From NCBI RefSeq assembly GCF_041381155.1, contig NC_091144.1, positions 17,059,544-17,123,543 of the forward strand: DNA of 64,000 nucleotides, written 5' to 3'. A program made the translations under genes and the position numbers. How positions within the stretch are numbered: the first letter of the stretch is position 1; the number at the start of each line of letters is the position of its first letter. The notes beneath the pieces are model-generated. The model did not search any database. It had not been told where the DNA came from and saw only the letters and a program-made list of their open reading frames with translations. The DNA comes from Argopecten irradians (taxonomy: Eukaryota > Mollusca > Bivalvia > Pectinida > Pectinidae). Shown here in pieces: positions 43,701 through 55,204 of the stretch.

Positions 43701-46700
43701 CAGCCATTCATTAAAGACAAACAATTATGTTTTAGCAAATACCAAAATTAACTTTATAGTAAATAATCGGTAATGAAATAAAATTAGTATAATCATTCGT
43801 TTTTGTTTCTTCTTTGCATTATTACCTTCTATATTTAGCCCAGTAGATGCTGTTCGTGTTGTAGATATGTCTGCTTTTTGTGGTACAGATGTAGTGGCGA
43901 CTGTCGTTGTTGGAGGTGGCCTTTCTGTTGAGACGATAGGTAATAAATTGCCCATTAAGGCTATAGCAAAATACATAATATATATCTTTATTTTAAAAAA
44001 TTACTATTCCCCACTACAGTTTTCCGTGTATGTGGTATCTTGCGTGCGTGCATGAAGTGCAAAGGGCATGTTTTGGGAGACTGTGGTATGTTCGTGTTGT
44101 ATGGTCGCCGGTTAGTGTCATATAGTAATATGCCCTGTCAACTTACGTCGATAACGAGAGATCGCGACAACTTGACGAGCGTCGAGTAAATTCTGGACAT
44201 GGGTATTGTAGACTAGCATCAAACTGATCTAACTGGATATTTGATCAGAATGGCTTCCAGCACAAATTTGTTATATTTGACAAACAACTCTTTCAGTCAC
44301 TATCAGCACGCATTAAGAAATTTGTCTGCAAAGCTCTGACATCTATATAGACCATGTATAGTATAGCTAGTTAAGAAGAGTAAAGCTAAGATCCTAGATT
44401 TATCGTCAAGCAATTGGGGCAGCAAATACAATTCTAACGCCCTACCTGTAAATAAATGACAGTTATAGTTCCTTAATATCAAAACATGACCGGATTTCTT
44501 ACAGGGATTGAATTTATTTTTCAAATTTTCAAAGCGGCTATAAGTAACAGAAGTTTCCGAGGAGCGTGTTACATTCAATCCATATATTTAAATTAGAATA
44601 TTTTATGAAAATGAATATTACTGAAAGGTAATTATATTCTATTAAAAATTATGACACCCATATACGACGAGAAACGATATTAATGGAACAGCTGGATGAC
44701 AAAGTTCTTCCACAACGTCGCGTTTTCAAGCTTCTGCCTTCCGGTCGACTGGGGGACTATTTTTCAATGCTATGAAACTGGCGTGATGTTTGAAATCAGG
44801 TGATCGATGCACGAGAATGTATTAATAGGTAAATGTTGTTTTTGTCAGTTGGTTGATTCATATAGTGACGAAACAATCAGAATGTAAATATATTTCTTAT
44901 GGCATACGAGTAAAAGTAAAGGTAGAGTGTGGATTCTGTTATCTTTTCCAAAAATATACCAATAGCTGTTTAAAATTGACACAAGCTTATTTGATAAAGA
45001 CAACTAAAGTGAGAAGTTGTCCCTGAAACAAAAAAGACCAATACATGACAATATATATATAGACACATAAATGTACCTTTTATTCATTACGTAACATGCT
45101 AAACTACATATATCTATTTAGTTATGAACAAGATAATTTCCATTTCATTTCACAGACACATCTATACAGGTACAAATTATTTAAACTACATGGCCATGTG
45201 GAGGTTCTTGTTTAATATTCCAAAAATGACGGACAAATTATTTTCAAAGGTTATTTTCGAAAACTAAAAACTATCGTTTTATACTATTGCAAATTAAGTA
45301 AGTAATAAGAAGAATACTTCTATTTTCATAGTTTTAAGTCAAGGAAACTTACATATACACTTTTTTAACACACATAGGATCATTGCCCCATGTATAAACT
45401 GTGTGCCACGCTTGCAGGTACAGAGTTATACATGATCAGAGTGACACTCTCAACCAATACATTGGCTCGCTTCTCATAAGTCACTAACATAATTAAACAT
45501 TTGTATGTGCAGGAAAATAATGACAAAACAATACACAGCGCATGTCTGTAAACACCTCATATTATACATTATACAATATAGCAAATTGAAACTTCGCAAG
45601 ACTTAAAAATTGAAACATTTACGTCACACAGAAAACTATTCGCATGTTTTATTTTAATTTCGGATTTTGTAGTATACGATATTCCATGATTAAAACCAAT
45701 AGGTAACTTACCAATGGTAATGCTAATTGTGACACTCATGGTACATTTCGTTCTTTTTGTCTCCCTATCACTACTCTGTACACTTACCTATAGTGATGCT
45801 GATCATCTGAGACAGGTTGTACGTATTCCCAGTAAAATTGTTTTTCGCCTCACAGCTGTAGTCTCCTGATTGGTCAATCTGAATGTTGGACAGTGATAAC
45901 TGTGTCGCTGTGCCAACCTGTGTTCCATTTAGTTTCCATATATAGGTCGGTGCTGGATTGCCCTCTGCGGCACAGGTCAATATTAAATTATCGCCTTCAT
46001 AATAAACATCCTTCATAGGATTTCTTGTGATGGTAGGTTGTCTTGTTTCGTCTATCAAAAACAGGCATTGTTACTAAAACATGATATAGTTGTTGAAGCA
46101 TATCGAAAATAACCTGATGATAAACTCTTTTTGATTTAATTTTCAATAGGAATACTGTGTTGAATAAAAATGCAGAGTGATCTCGTTGGTCACATGGAAT
46201 TCATGACACAGGCATTCTAGGATACTTCTGTGATATAAGGAAAGTATTACGAAATAGAAGTCAGTAACATGAGTATGGACACTCACACTGTTCCAATCGA
46301 AATGGGACACATTTTCCTCCCAAAGAAAATCATGACAATTAACTACTATAAACGAGCTGGAGAGAACATCAATACAAATCTAAGAAATCAAAAGGCAAGG
46401 ATTTGTTTCAAGAATCCCGTTAGTCACTATGTTAAATGCGATCCATCTGAATTTTCAATAAGGTGAAAAATGAAACAAAAATAAAAAGTAATATTACGAA
46501 GGTAATTAACGTGAATAACAAACCGCCATTGTTGTCATTGATTTCGACTTTACAACGAAACCCTTGATTAAAGAACGTTACCTTCGAAACCACATTTTTA
46601 TGAAAACGTGTAACCCTTAGTTAAAGAACAGGGCCCAGTTTCACAAACATTCCTTAATCAAGGAATCCCTTAACTTACATAGGAAAGCATTACCGATTTT

Positions 46701-49127
46701 TAAAAAGGCGCATTAGCTTAAGAGTTTTTCCTAAACTTTTGAAATGCTTTTCTATGGAACATTTTAAGTAAAATAATTTCTTAAAAGTTAAGGAATGTTC
46801 ATGAAACTGGGCCCAGAACCTTCAAAACCACACCTTCACGAAAACGTGGAGCGAATGAGACTTACAATAAACTTTGATAGGATCCGTCTGTTTATAGAAC
46901 ATGTTGTTGGACGGGTCGCTGATCGTGTCCTGTTGTAGTGTACACCTGATGATGACCCCGTCATCGTCCTTGGTCATTGCAATGTTGATGGTACTACTTC
47001 CGGTGTAGGTACAGTCTGTACTCGGGGAGGTTTGGGTGGTAGAAGATACAGTACTACCCACATAATCTGATACCCCGCTGTACTTAGTCCACAGGAAAGT
47101 TCCGGCCGGCAGACCCACGTTACTGGTACAGGTGAACTGGACTGTCTGTCCCTCCACAATATTGGTGGCTGGGAATACTTCCACTTCCCCAAACGTTGTA
47201 ACGTTTGGCATAGCTTTTATATGAAAATCAATTAAATGTTAAGTTTTCTATATTTTTTTTACAGTAGTTGTAATTACACTACTTCAATAAACTGGATTGA
47301 CTCTCCATAACTTCAACTAACAAACATTGTTATAGTTGAAGTTGCTCTATCATATTTTTTTCAATCAAAAACAAATACAGAAGCTATTTGTTGAGATTAA
47401 GATAGACATTTTGAAAGTACTAATTTTATATGCATTCACTTTGTTTACCTTAATTGCATAAATCAAATAAAATGACCAACATGTTGCTGGGTATTGTATA
47501 TCCAAATAACCCATATTTGCTGATTATTATAGAGACAAAGGTTATTCCTTCCTTAATTACTTATAGACTACTTCCATAATTTTAAAGCTTGATTATGTTA
47601 TATAAACGTATTTATTATTGCGCAAGCAGAGTTAAGCGCGAAATAAATTTGGAGCAGTTTGCACAAACACAATAATTGGCGGATGACGTAAACTCAGAAA
47701 CTTCAAAAATATGAATACAGTTAAAATATCATTGTCTTCAGTAGCTCGAATACATTTATAATGTTTTAATATAAGGTCGACATTAGAATTTAATTATCTT
47801 TACAATGTCAGTAAACTTCAACAAAATACAGTTGTCTCTTCACACAATTATCTTTAATTATGACAAATATGATTACAACACTACCTGTGATTGTAAGACT
47901 TGTCTCACTAGATGGATTTGCCTGTATGTTGTTACTCAGACCAAGAACACTACATTGGTATTTACGTTCGTCCCCACACACGACACGTGTAAACTTTAGT
48001 TTAGCTGTGAGAGAGGATTCTGTGGGATTGGTCAGAGTTATACGTCCAAACACATCCGGGTTGGTCAGGTTCGTTAATGATGCTGGGCTCTGAGTTGGTC
48101 CTGGTGGATAAAATAATGCCAATTGTTCAAAGGTCCCGGAATCTTTAGATGTCTCCCTGTCCCAAGATATCGTAAACACAGTATCAGTTGATGATAGGGT
48201 GTACGTACAAGCAAGTTCCAATTCATTGTTACCTACCAGTCCAACAGGGTTAACTTTGGTTGTGGCGGAAATATCACATTGAACCCCTGCAATAAATTGA
48301 AAAAAGAAACAGGTGATATCAAATTAAAACCATTTTTATATAGTGGACCACAAAGGACATGCCGTTCATTTTAAATAACGCATTAAATCACGTGTGACGC
48401 CATATCAATGTTATACATGTGCGCCCGTTGTCAGTATAATGTGACCGCCTGATGGTATATGTTGCTTGGGGTCTTCAGCGGCATGTGTGAGTGATATAGA
48501 ACCATAAAAAGGCAACAGTTCCGCTATACAAGAAGACACAGCATGAACATACCACAGTCTCCAAAAAAACCGCATTTCGCACTTCACACACGCTATACAC
48601 CGCATATATGGGAGGCCGTCCTTACATGACCCTGGCTGTTAATTGGACGTTGATTAATCAATCAAAAAAAAAAAACCAACATAAGGATTGTATGACAAAG
48701 CGGATTAATTTCAATAAAATCCTTAGCAATGATAGGTAATAATATATAAAATTAATATATTTTACATCGATTATGAAACATGTTATGAAGCTTACACAAA
48801 TCACTTTCGACGACCCGGATATAAGTGTGCGAGAGGTCTTAGAGTGATCGGAAACCGTAGTACCCGAGAGAACCCCACGTGAACATGCAGGTTAACCCCC
48901 GACAGGTAAGTTGTTTACACATGTATATACACGTATTCACCATTCATTATGACATCTATATGTATGCAACGGAGACATTGACATTATTCAAGGTGCTATA
49001 ATAAAATACAATCAGAATCAAATGAAAACTCTCAAAACTTGGTGTAAAAAGAATTATATCGAACATAATCATGCTTACCCGCATACAGAAGTAACAGCAC
49101 GACGACCACAATCCGTACCGCCGCCAT
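40741..49127 (-). CDS. Ig-superfamily membrane receptor with ITAM-like tail, ten exons, complete
   Basis: Minus-strand exons: 49127-49079, 48286-47885, 47213-46866, 46051-45788, 43924-43826, 43375-43283, 42102-42075, 41825-41739, 41502-41435, 40805-40741. All are GT-AG, the phases agree, and the total is 1503 bases: 500 residues plus stop. It starts with a signal peptide (MAAVRIVVVVLLLLYAG). Three Ig-like domains follow: about 20-150 (ACTYTL..ISWDRE..YQCSV), 151-266 (FTCTSN..FLWTK..IRCTL) and 267-354, an I-set type (LTCAAEGNPAPTYIWKLNG..SGDYSCEAKN). Then come a Thr-rich stalk (355-388), a membrane helix (393-418) and an 82-residue cytoplasmic tail with YQQL 431, YQTL 445, YHVL 459, YQEL 471 and YVN 485. 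I cannot name an orthologue. By its layout it is an adhesion or immune-type receptor signalling through tyrosine phosphorylation; the ligand is unknown. Confidence 0.85.
40894..41065. mobile_element. Half of a family 2 MITE in receptor intron 9
   Basis: TTTAAAGATGCTACACCGCT and GTTACTTACTTTACACCATC match the right half of the element at 12186-12553 reversed. The other end is missing. The duplicate carries it too (53737-53912). Confidence 0.65.
41185..41370. repeat. Short A-rich tandem repeats, about 20 bp
   Basis: Imperfect copies of a unit like AAACGAAATTCACAAAGTAA. The matching array in the duplicate (53985-54260) is longer. Confidence 0.6.
44030..44105 (+). repeat. Dispersed repeat fragment in receptor intron 4
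   Basis: GGTATCTTGCGTGCGTGCAT and TTTTGGGAGACTGTGGTATG match the family at 51362-51600. Confidence 0.45.
46631..46814. mobile_element. MITE with GGGCCCAGTTTCAC ends in receptor intron 3
   Basis: The left end GGGCCCAGTTTCACAAACAT and the right end ATGTTCATGAAACTGGGCCC form about 25 bp inverted repeats on a 184 bp element; the arms continue with TTAAGGAATG-type matches. AGAAC borders both sides, a possible short target duplication. No coding. Confidence 0.75.
48400..48660 (-). repeat. Dispersed repeat, receptor intron 1
   Basis: Reverse orientation copy of the 51362-51600 family: GCCCGTTGTCAGTATAATGT at one end and TCCTTACATGACCCTGGCTG at the other. Confidence 0.6.
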
Positions 49128-50561
49128 ACTCAACCAGGAAGTGGTTTTGATAACGTTTATGGTGATTGTATAATTCGGTTGTATTTACGAACAATAGTGT
49201 GTTGTAAGCCTTATATGACTGGTTGCACATTTCAGGTAAAGAAAATGAGCTACGTTGATTATTTGACAAACTGCGGGATCAACTAAATAAAGTTTAAAAA
49301 AAACTGAATATGAAGTGAAAAGTTGTGTTCCATAACCAATATATGTTTAATTCAGTTGGAAGACGTTACACTTACTAGGTTTACAAGCTGTATGCTAACT
49401 ACTGTTTTACTACATCTGGCTTTACATTAAATTAGTTCAGACTAATGGTTACTAGACAAACATATTTATTATAACACTTACAAATTACAATATCAAAGTA
49501 AATTTGTAGTAGTCATCAATACCATACGTTCAATGCTCCTAAATAAGATATATAGCGGGAGGTAAATCACAATTATATACCTTATATAGCTTGCTTATTT
49601 CTTTAAATTTATAAAAGTACAAATATTACCATCTAATTTGACTTGCTCTTCTCCGAATCATGATATATGTTCACAGTTTCAAGTTGTAGGTATACAGTAT
49701 TATTTTGTGTATTGGGTTGAACATAAAAAAATATTTTTCTTGATAAATTTTACGAAGAAAAAGCAATTTAGCAATTTCCAGTATTCGTTGTCATTTATTT
49801 GCTTTACCTTCATATTTTTCACTACATTAACGTTGACTTTCCTGTCAAGGCCTTATGCAATCATAAATATTTATTATGTTTCAATTATAGACCTTTGTTG
49901 AGGTCCATTATGGAGGTGTGTTCTCCATTTGCCCACTTTTTAGAGAACAAAGAAAAGTGTTGGTATAGGAGAACAATGGAAAACCAATTATAGTCAGTTT
50001 CATAATAATTTTGTATCCGTGCTTGCCTGTATTCGTTTACCTGAGCTACCTATAGTTTGTCAAATGTGGGGAAATAGAGAGGTATCAATATATACAGTAC
50101 AGTGCTATATATATTTTATGCATTTTGACAGACATTTATGCATAATTTTATATGTTACATCTTTATAAATTTCAAAATTGAGATAAGAATAAAGAAAAAA
50201 AAATTGGATCTAAGTTTTAGGAGAAGTGTCACAGGAAGAGCAATTGTTTTTTACCAACTGTTTCAATTTCAAGAATTAGTTAAAATCATAAAAACGTCTA
50301 TATCTCTCGTTATTAGGAGAACCCAATTAAGACAATAATGCTTGTAATGTTGGCATGTGTACTTATGTAGCTATATAGAGAATATATCACAAGAAACTGT
50401 TCGATTCTATAGGATGATACATTTAACGTCCGAGTAGAATATATAATGACCGTTGGTGACCATGTAGCCTCAGGTCATTATTTTAAAGTCTACAAGGAAG
50501 GAACAATACCATATGGACCGAAACAAAGGTCCTGAATTTTTATATCAGATATGGCGGTTCT
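49128..50561. other. Upstream flank of the receptor gene
   Basis: AT-rich sequence with no gene or clear repeat. The receptor promoter should lie in the first few hundred bases; no TATA box is obvious at a standard distance. Open frames are short and unremarkable. Confidence 0.5.
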
Positions 50562-51139
50562 TTAAAGGCCCAATATACGTAACTTTTAATTACAAATATT
50601 TACAAGAAATTTACCACGTTTTTTTCTCCGTAAAACGTTGACTAAAGCCAGTTAAGTTGGTACAATGTTCGATCATTGTACATGTTTGTGATTAGAAAAA
50701 AAAGTTACGTATGAGACCAACTGTGAAGCTTCCAAAAACAAATTAACAAAACAAATAATAACAACACTCAATGTGACCCACAATAAAGACAAACCGAAAA
50801 CGGTATGTAAAAGTTGAAGGAAAGTCTCAATTTCCGGAAAACATCATGTGACTAGATCTACTTCGTACGGAAAAAAACAAAAACAAACATGTTATCGGCC
50901 GTAGAAAACTGTGAGGCCTATTTACGAAACGCTTCGGTAATTGTCGGTTTTGGAATGGCGACCGTTTCAAGATGGCAGGTATGTTTTCAGGACGATATTT
51001 GACCGTTCGATATCATAGGTTTATCTGCACGAAATACTGTCATACAAGTCTTTCATCTTTATTCTAGGTCATTGGTAGAATGTTCGATCAATGTATATGT
51101 TTGTGATTACAAAAAAGGTTACGTATATTGGGCTTTTAA
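50562..51139. mobile_element. Inverted-repeat element, 578 bp
   Basis: The left end TTAAAGGCCCAATATACGTA AC is mirrored by GTTACGTATATTGGGCTTTTAA at the right. Inside, GTTTGTGATTAGAAAAAAAA GTTACGTA near 50690 repeats the right-end sequence in direct orientation. A frame starting MLSAVENCEAYLRNASVIVG at 50890 is short and probably incidental. Confidence 0.6.
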
Positions 51140-51361
51140 CAAATGTCGAAACACTCTCTAATGTGCAGATTAACTAAACGTTGATCAAAGAATGCCACCA
51201 TGAAGAATGCAGTGATTCGGCAATGAAGTTCACAAATGAATATTAACTCGGTATTTCTAAAAATAGAGACACCGAGTCAATATGCTAGTTTTACCCCCTA
51301 ACTCACTAAGTACGGTGACTTTGTGAAGACCATGCATGTACCGACTGAGAACAAAACTTTT

Positions 51362-51600
51362 GTTTTGTTTGATTAATTTAACACCCAGGGTCATGTAAGG
51401 ATATGTATGCGAAGTGTTGCGTGTATGAAGTGCGGGTGTTTTTTGGGAGACTGCGGTATATTCGTGTTGTGTCTTCTTGTATAGTGGAACTGTATAGTGG
51501 AACTGTTATCCTTTTTATAGTGCTATATCACTGCCGCGTGCCACCGAAGACACCAAGCAACACACCCAACCCGGTCACACTATACTGACAACGGGCAAAC
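51362..51600 (+). repeat. Dispersed repeat, best copy
   Basis: It runs from CCAGGGTCATGTAAGGATAT through TTTTGGGAGACTGCGGTATA and GTGTTGTGTCTTCTTGTATA to CACTATACTGACAACGGGC. Partial copies occur at 3722, 44030, 48400, 56225 and 56785. No coding. Confidence 0.6.
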
Positions 51601-51699
51601 CATGACATTTCGTTTGTTTGCCACATTTAATTAAAACAAACATTGCCCAAGCATACATATGACTGTCCTGCAGATAGATCTTTTTTAATTTTCCCTACT

Positions 51700-51910
51700 G
51701 CCCCTGTTGCATGATCGTAAAAAGCGACTCAATTCGGGATATTATCTTTTTGTTTCTTTCTGACATACTTTCTTTTGCCTAACGTCTTCTTTGACACCAC
51801 CTCATTTTTGGCCTGAATTCTAGAGTAGAGCGCTCGCCCATGTGAGGAAGTTTGCGTTCTGTCCTCTGGCCGAAACATGCCATAGTCTATAAAAGTATGG
51901 CCGGGTAGGG
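51700..51910 (+). repeat. SINE-like dispersed repeat, copy 1
   Basis: CATGATCGTAAAAAGCGACT, ACACCACCTCATTTTTGGCC, GAGCGCTCGCCCATGTGAGG and a GTTC..TCC segment recur in the same order at 55205-55345, 55985-56230 and 59310-59580, and reversed at 57480-57620. The GAGCGCTCGCCC..GGTTCTGGGTTTGGTCCC part of the 56 kb copy is weakly tRNA-like. Confidence 0.5.
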
Positions 51911-52189
51911 CGTGACGTCAGTAGCGATTTGGTGCAGTGAGATAGTATTAAAATATCCTACTTCGAAGCTGATATATTTTCTGCAACAAAACTTCAAAAC
52001 AACAACTAATATTTATTGTTAATTTTTTGTTTTGACCATTAAATTGCCATAGACATTTCAGATTGTTTGGTTTAAGTGGTGAAGGAAAGTCAAAGCATTA
52101 GGAGAAAAAAACGACCATCCTTTTTGTACTGGCTAGTACATTGTTCAATCACATACCTGTATCTGAACAGCAAAGACTTTTAAAAACAT

Positions 52190-52265
52190 TTAGATCCAGT
52201 GTAAGGCTAGTGTTGGAATGTCAGACACCTTAACCACTGAGCTAACAGATAGTCAAAGAGACAAA
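52190..52265 (-). repeat. tRNA-like fragment, probable SINE relic
   Basis: On the minus strand GTTAGCTCAGTGGTTAAGGT is a good tRNA box A; the box B part is degenerate. Confidence 0.35.
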
Positions 52266-53344
52266 CAAACATAGTATTTACAGTAATGTAGACTAGGATG
52301 TATGTGTAATATTGATTTCATTTTGTTGTTTAATATCTACTCATATAGCAATAATTGTGATTAGGTCGAACCAATGAAATAATATTTTTATTTTTAAGCA
52401 GTTGCTGTTATTTTTACTAAGGATCAGCGATGGATCAGTCAGTAATATCTGAAGTTTTTCTTCACATTTTCTGATATTTTGATGAATACAAAAATACATA
52501 ATTTGTTGGCTTTTACATATAAATCGATTCCATTGTGATGTCACTTCTGAACCTTTTATAAAACATTAAACAAGAAAAAGATATATATCACTAATTATCA
52601 GTCATTTTGATTCAATTTTGTTGCAGTAGTTATGAAGATTCTCAAGTTAGAAGAATTGAAAATGTAGCATGATAAAGATCGAAGGTATGCTAAGGGAGGC
52701 AACTCCATATTGAAACCTTGATCTATGAGAAACGTTTTATGACAGCTATATGTTAGATTATCATAATTATCTTTTTTTTTAAATTTCAGATAATATTTTC
52801 ATTAGACGAATACTTCCCATTTTAAGAAACATGTATAAATACATGAAATGTGCTCATAAAATAATTGACATATTTGCTAACAAAAATAAAATTATTTCAA
52901 ACGGTATTCTACTTTTGTTGTTTATGTCATGGTTTGTTCTGTTTTTTGTTTTAGTATATCACAACTACATTATTGTGATTGAAAATGTTCCAGTAACTTG
53001 AGAAAGTAAGTGAAATTGACGACTGTAATTAATAACAACATCCGTTTATTTTTTTCAGAGGAGATTCCAGTGCATACACTGTACGATATATGAACAACAA
53101 AACAAATCATCAAAATGTCCAATGATATTGACAATGCATTATATGATTGTACAAAAAATATAAATATAAAAGAAATCATTTCAAGTGTATGGAACTTGGT
53201 TAAATAAATATTTCACGATAAATAAAATAAGCTGTACACTTTAGGACAGTTATGATGTTCTTACATACATATAAAATTTATACTATTCAAACAGACTTTC
53301 ATTCATAGTACAACATACTATACAAATGAAATAACTCAGCACAT
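52266..53344. other. Intergenic, nothing recognised
   Basis: AT-rich sequence without repeats or frames I can support. Confidence 0.5.
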
Positions 53345-53501
53345 ATTATACTTTGGTTTGATTAGTTTAACGTCCTATTAACAGCCAGGGTCATTTAAGG
53401 ATGTGCCAGGTTTGTTGGTGGAGGAAAGCCGGAGTACCCGTAGAAAAACCACCGACCAGCGGTCAGTACCTGGCAACTGCCCCACATGGGATTCGAACCC
53501 A
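53345..53501 (-). mobile_element. tRNA-derived SINE, 5'-truncated
   Basis: Reverse-strand CATGGGTTCGAATCCCATGT GGGGCAGTTGCCAGG (box B and body) and the tail GGACGTTAAACTAATCAAAC match the element at 21857-22062. The tRNA head is missing: the copy ends at box B, where the duplicated receptor segment starts. Confidence 0.75.
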
Positions 53502-54725
53502 TGTGAGCGCTTTTATAAAAACATGATATTGGGACCTATTAATATTACATTTTCCTGTTACGTATGGAAAAAATATAAATGAACTTCAATTAAGTTTCCG
53601 ATTATGTCTATCCTTGGAAAGGCCGTAGTTAACATAGTGTCTGGATTTACCTACAAAATGAAAACAAAACCTTATAATTTCATATATAATGACACGGAAT
53701 TTCAATACAAATACTAGTATTTTTCACAAACTTTCATTTAAAGATGCTACACCGCTGACAAATGGTATTTTTTCACTATCAAAAGCAGGAGCAGACGAAA
53801 GCGTATTTTTCTTCAGTTAGAAAAGTTACGTACTTTACACCATCACCACCATGGAAGAGTTTAGTTTCTTTACTCTTTATTTGAAATGCATTTTAATTAA
53901 ATCTTTTAACTAGATTTCCGTTATCCGTGCATTGAAATTGCACAACACCTTTCCCAGCTTTTTTTGCAATCAGAAAGGATATTTCATTCACATTGATAAA
54001 ATTCACAAAGTAAAGTAGCGAAATTCACAAGGTAATAAAGCAAAATTCACATGTACAGAAACGAAATTCACAAAATAAGAAACAAAATTCATAAGTACAG
54101 AAACGAAATTCACAAAGTAAAGAAACTTAATTCAGAATATAAAGAAACAAAATTCACAAAGTAAAAAAAAACGAAATTTAAAAAATCACCAATGTAAAGA
54201 AACGAAATTCACAAAGTGCAGAAACGAAAGTCACAAAGAACGAAAAGTCACAATTAAGGAAACAATTTTTTATACAAAAATACCAAAGTAACGGAAATAA
54301 ATCCTCATTGTTAAGGAAATCTTACCGGCATTAACGTCAGACAGCTCTTGATAAACATTAGGTTCAGATCTCCCACTCAATACGTGATAGTCTCTGTAAG
54401 ATATCGGTTCTAGCATTATCAGGTTATCTTTGGGAATATTTCGTCATGATTCACGGATCTGCTATGATTTTTGTGAAAATTGCATGTATCAACGTACATG
54501 TATATCGAAAAGCCAAACAAAAATGAATTCGTGATATAAAACTCATTGTTGATGAAACTATGAATCGACTAACTGTACTTATCTTTTCCATACATGTAAT
54601 TTCGTAAATATCAATTTAAGATGTACCTGTCTGTAACATCTGATGTCAGTCCTAACGTCTGATACACCGACGGTCCAGCCACACTATTGATGTCTAGTTG
54701 TTGATACTGCGGCCTGTAAAATTAG
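53502..54725. repeat. Segmental duplication, copy 2
   Basis: Second copy of 40650-41834. It is bounded on the left by a truncated SINE and on the right by a retroelement-type repeat (54726-54880). Confidence 0.9.
53586..54713 (-). CDS. Duplicated receptor tail exons 8'-10' (partial gene)
   Basis: Exons 54713-54627, 54393-54326 and 53650-53586 have the same lengths (87, 68, 65 bases), phases and splice sites as receptor exons 8-10 and stay open to a stop. They encode PQYQQLDINSVAGPSVYQTL, then RDYHVLSGRSEPNVYQEL and KSRHYVNYGLSKD, with only a few residue changes; all four YxxL motifs are kept. No Ig exons, and no exon 7, are found next to them. They are either the 3' end of a second receptor gene that continues to the right (see 61203-61250) or an orphan fragment. 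Confidence 0.6.
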
Positions 54726-54880
54726 TCTAGGTGCCAAATGGTGATTTTCCACCCAACCTAAAAAAATAGTTCGCATAAAATGTTTTTGCACAGAAATGTT
54801 CTTTAACATGTCCTCCATCAGAAATCGGATGATGCCACCGTGGCATCATTGGGGAAATTGAAATATTCAAGATGGCGGAC
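54726..54880 (-). repeat. Retroelement-type repeat, inverted relative to 59870-60010
   Basis: AGGTGCCAA, AGTTCGCATAAAATGTTTTT GC and GATGCCACCGTGGCATCATT recur reversed at 59870-60010, where they precede the gag-like fragment. It is a fossil piece of the same element family. Confidence 0.6.
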
Positions 54881-55204
54881 AAGATGTTGACAAACTGCAA
54901 CATTGATATATTTCAATCCTAATTTGATATTCTTGCTATAAAATCATCAATTCTTTATGCTCTTCGATAAAATTTTGTGTACATATTCGTCATACCGTCA
55001 TTGAACAGAATTCTTAATGTAATAAAGTTAACTCTTGTAATTAATGTTTAATTGATAAGTTAATTAACATAATTTTCAAATCGGTTATTGTATGATAAAA
55101 TTGCTTTGATTCATTAGTTATTACATGTAGATTAGTATTTTGTGTGGTTTTCATTGAGACAATATTTTACATTTCGCTGGTTTCTGTGTCTATAGCGTTT
55201 TAAT

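Noticed and set aside
44303-44578. Minus-strand 91-codon frame in receptor intron 4
   Set aside because: No splice sites in phase with the receptor exons and no domain features; probably chance.
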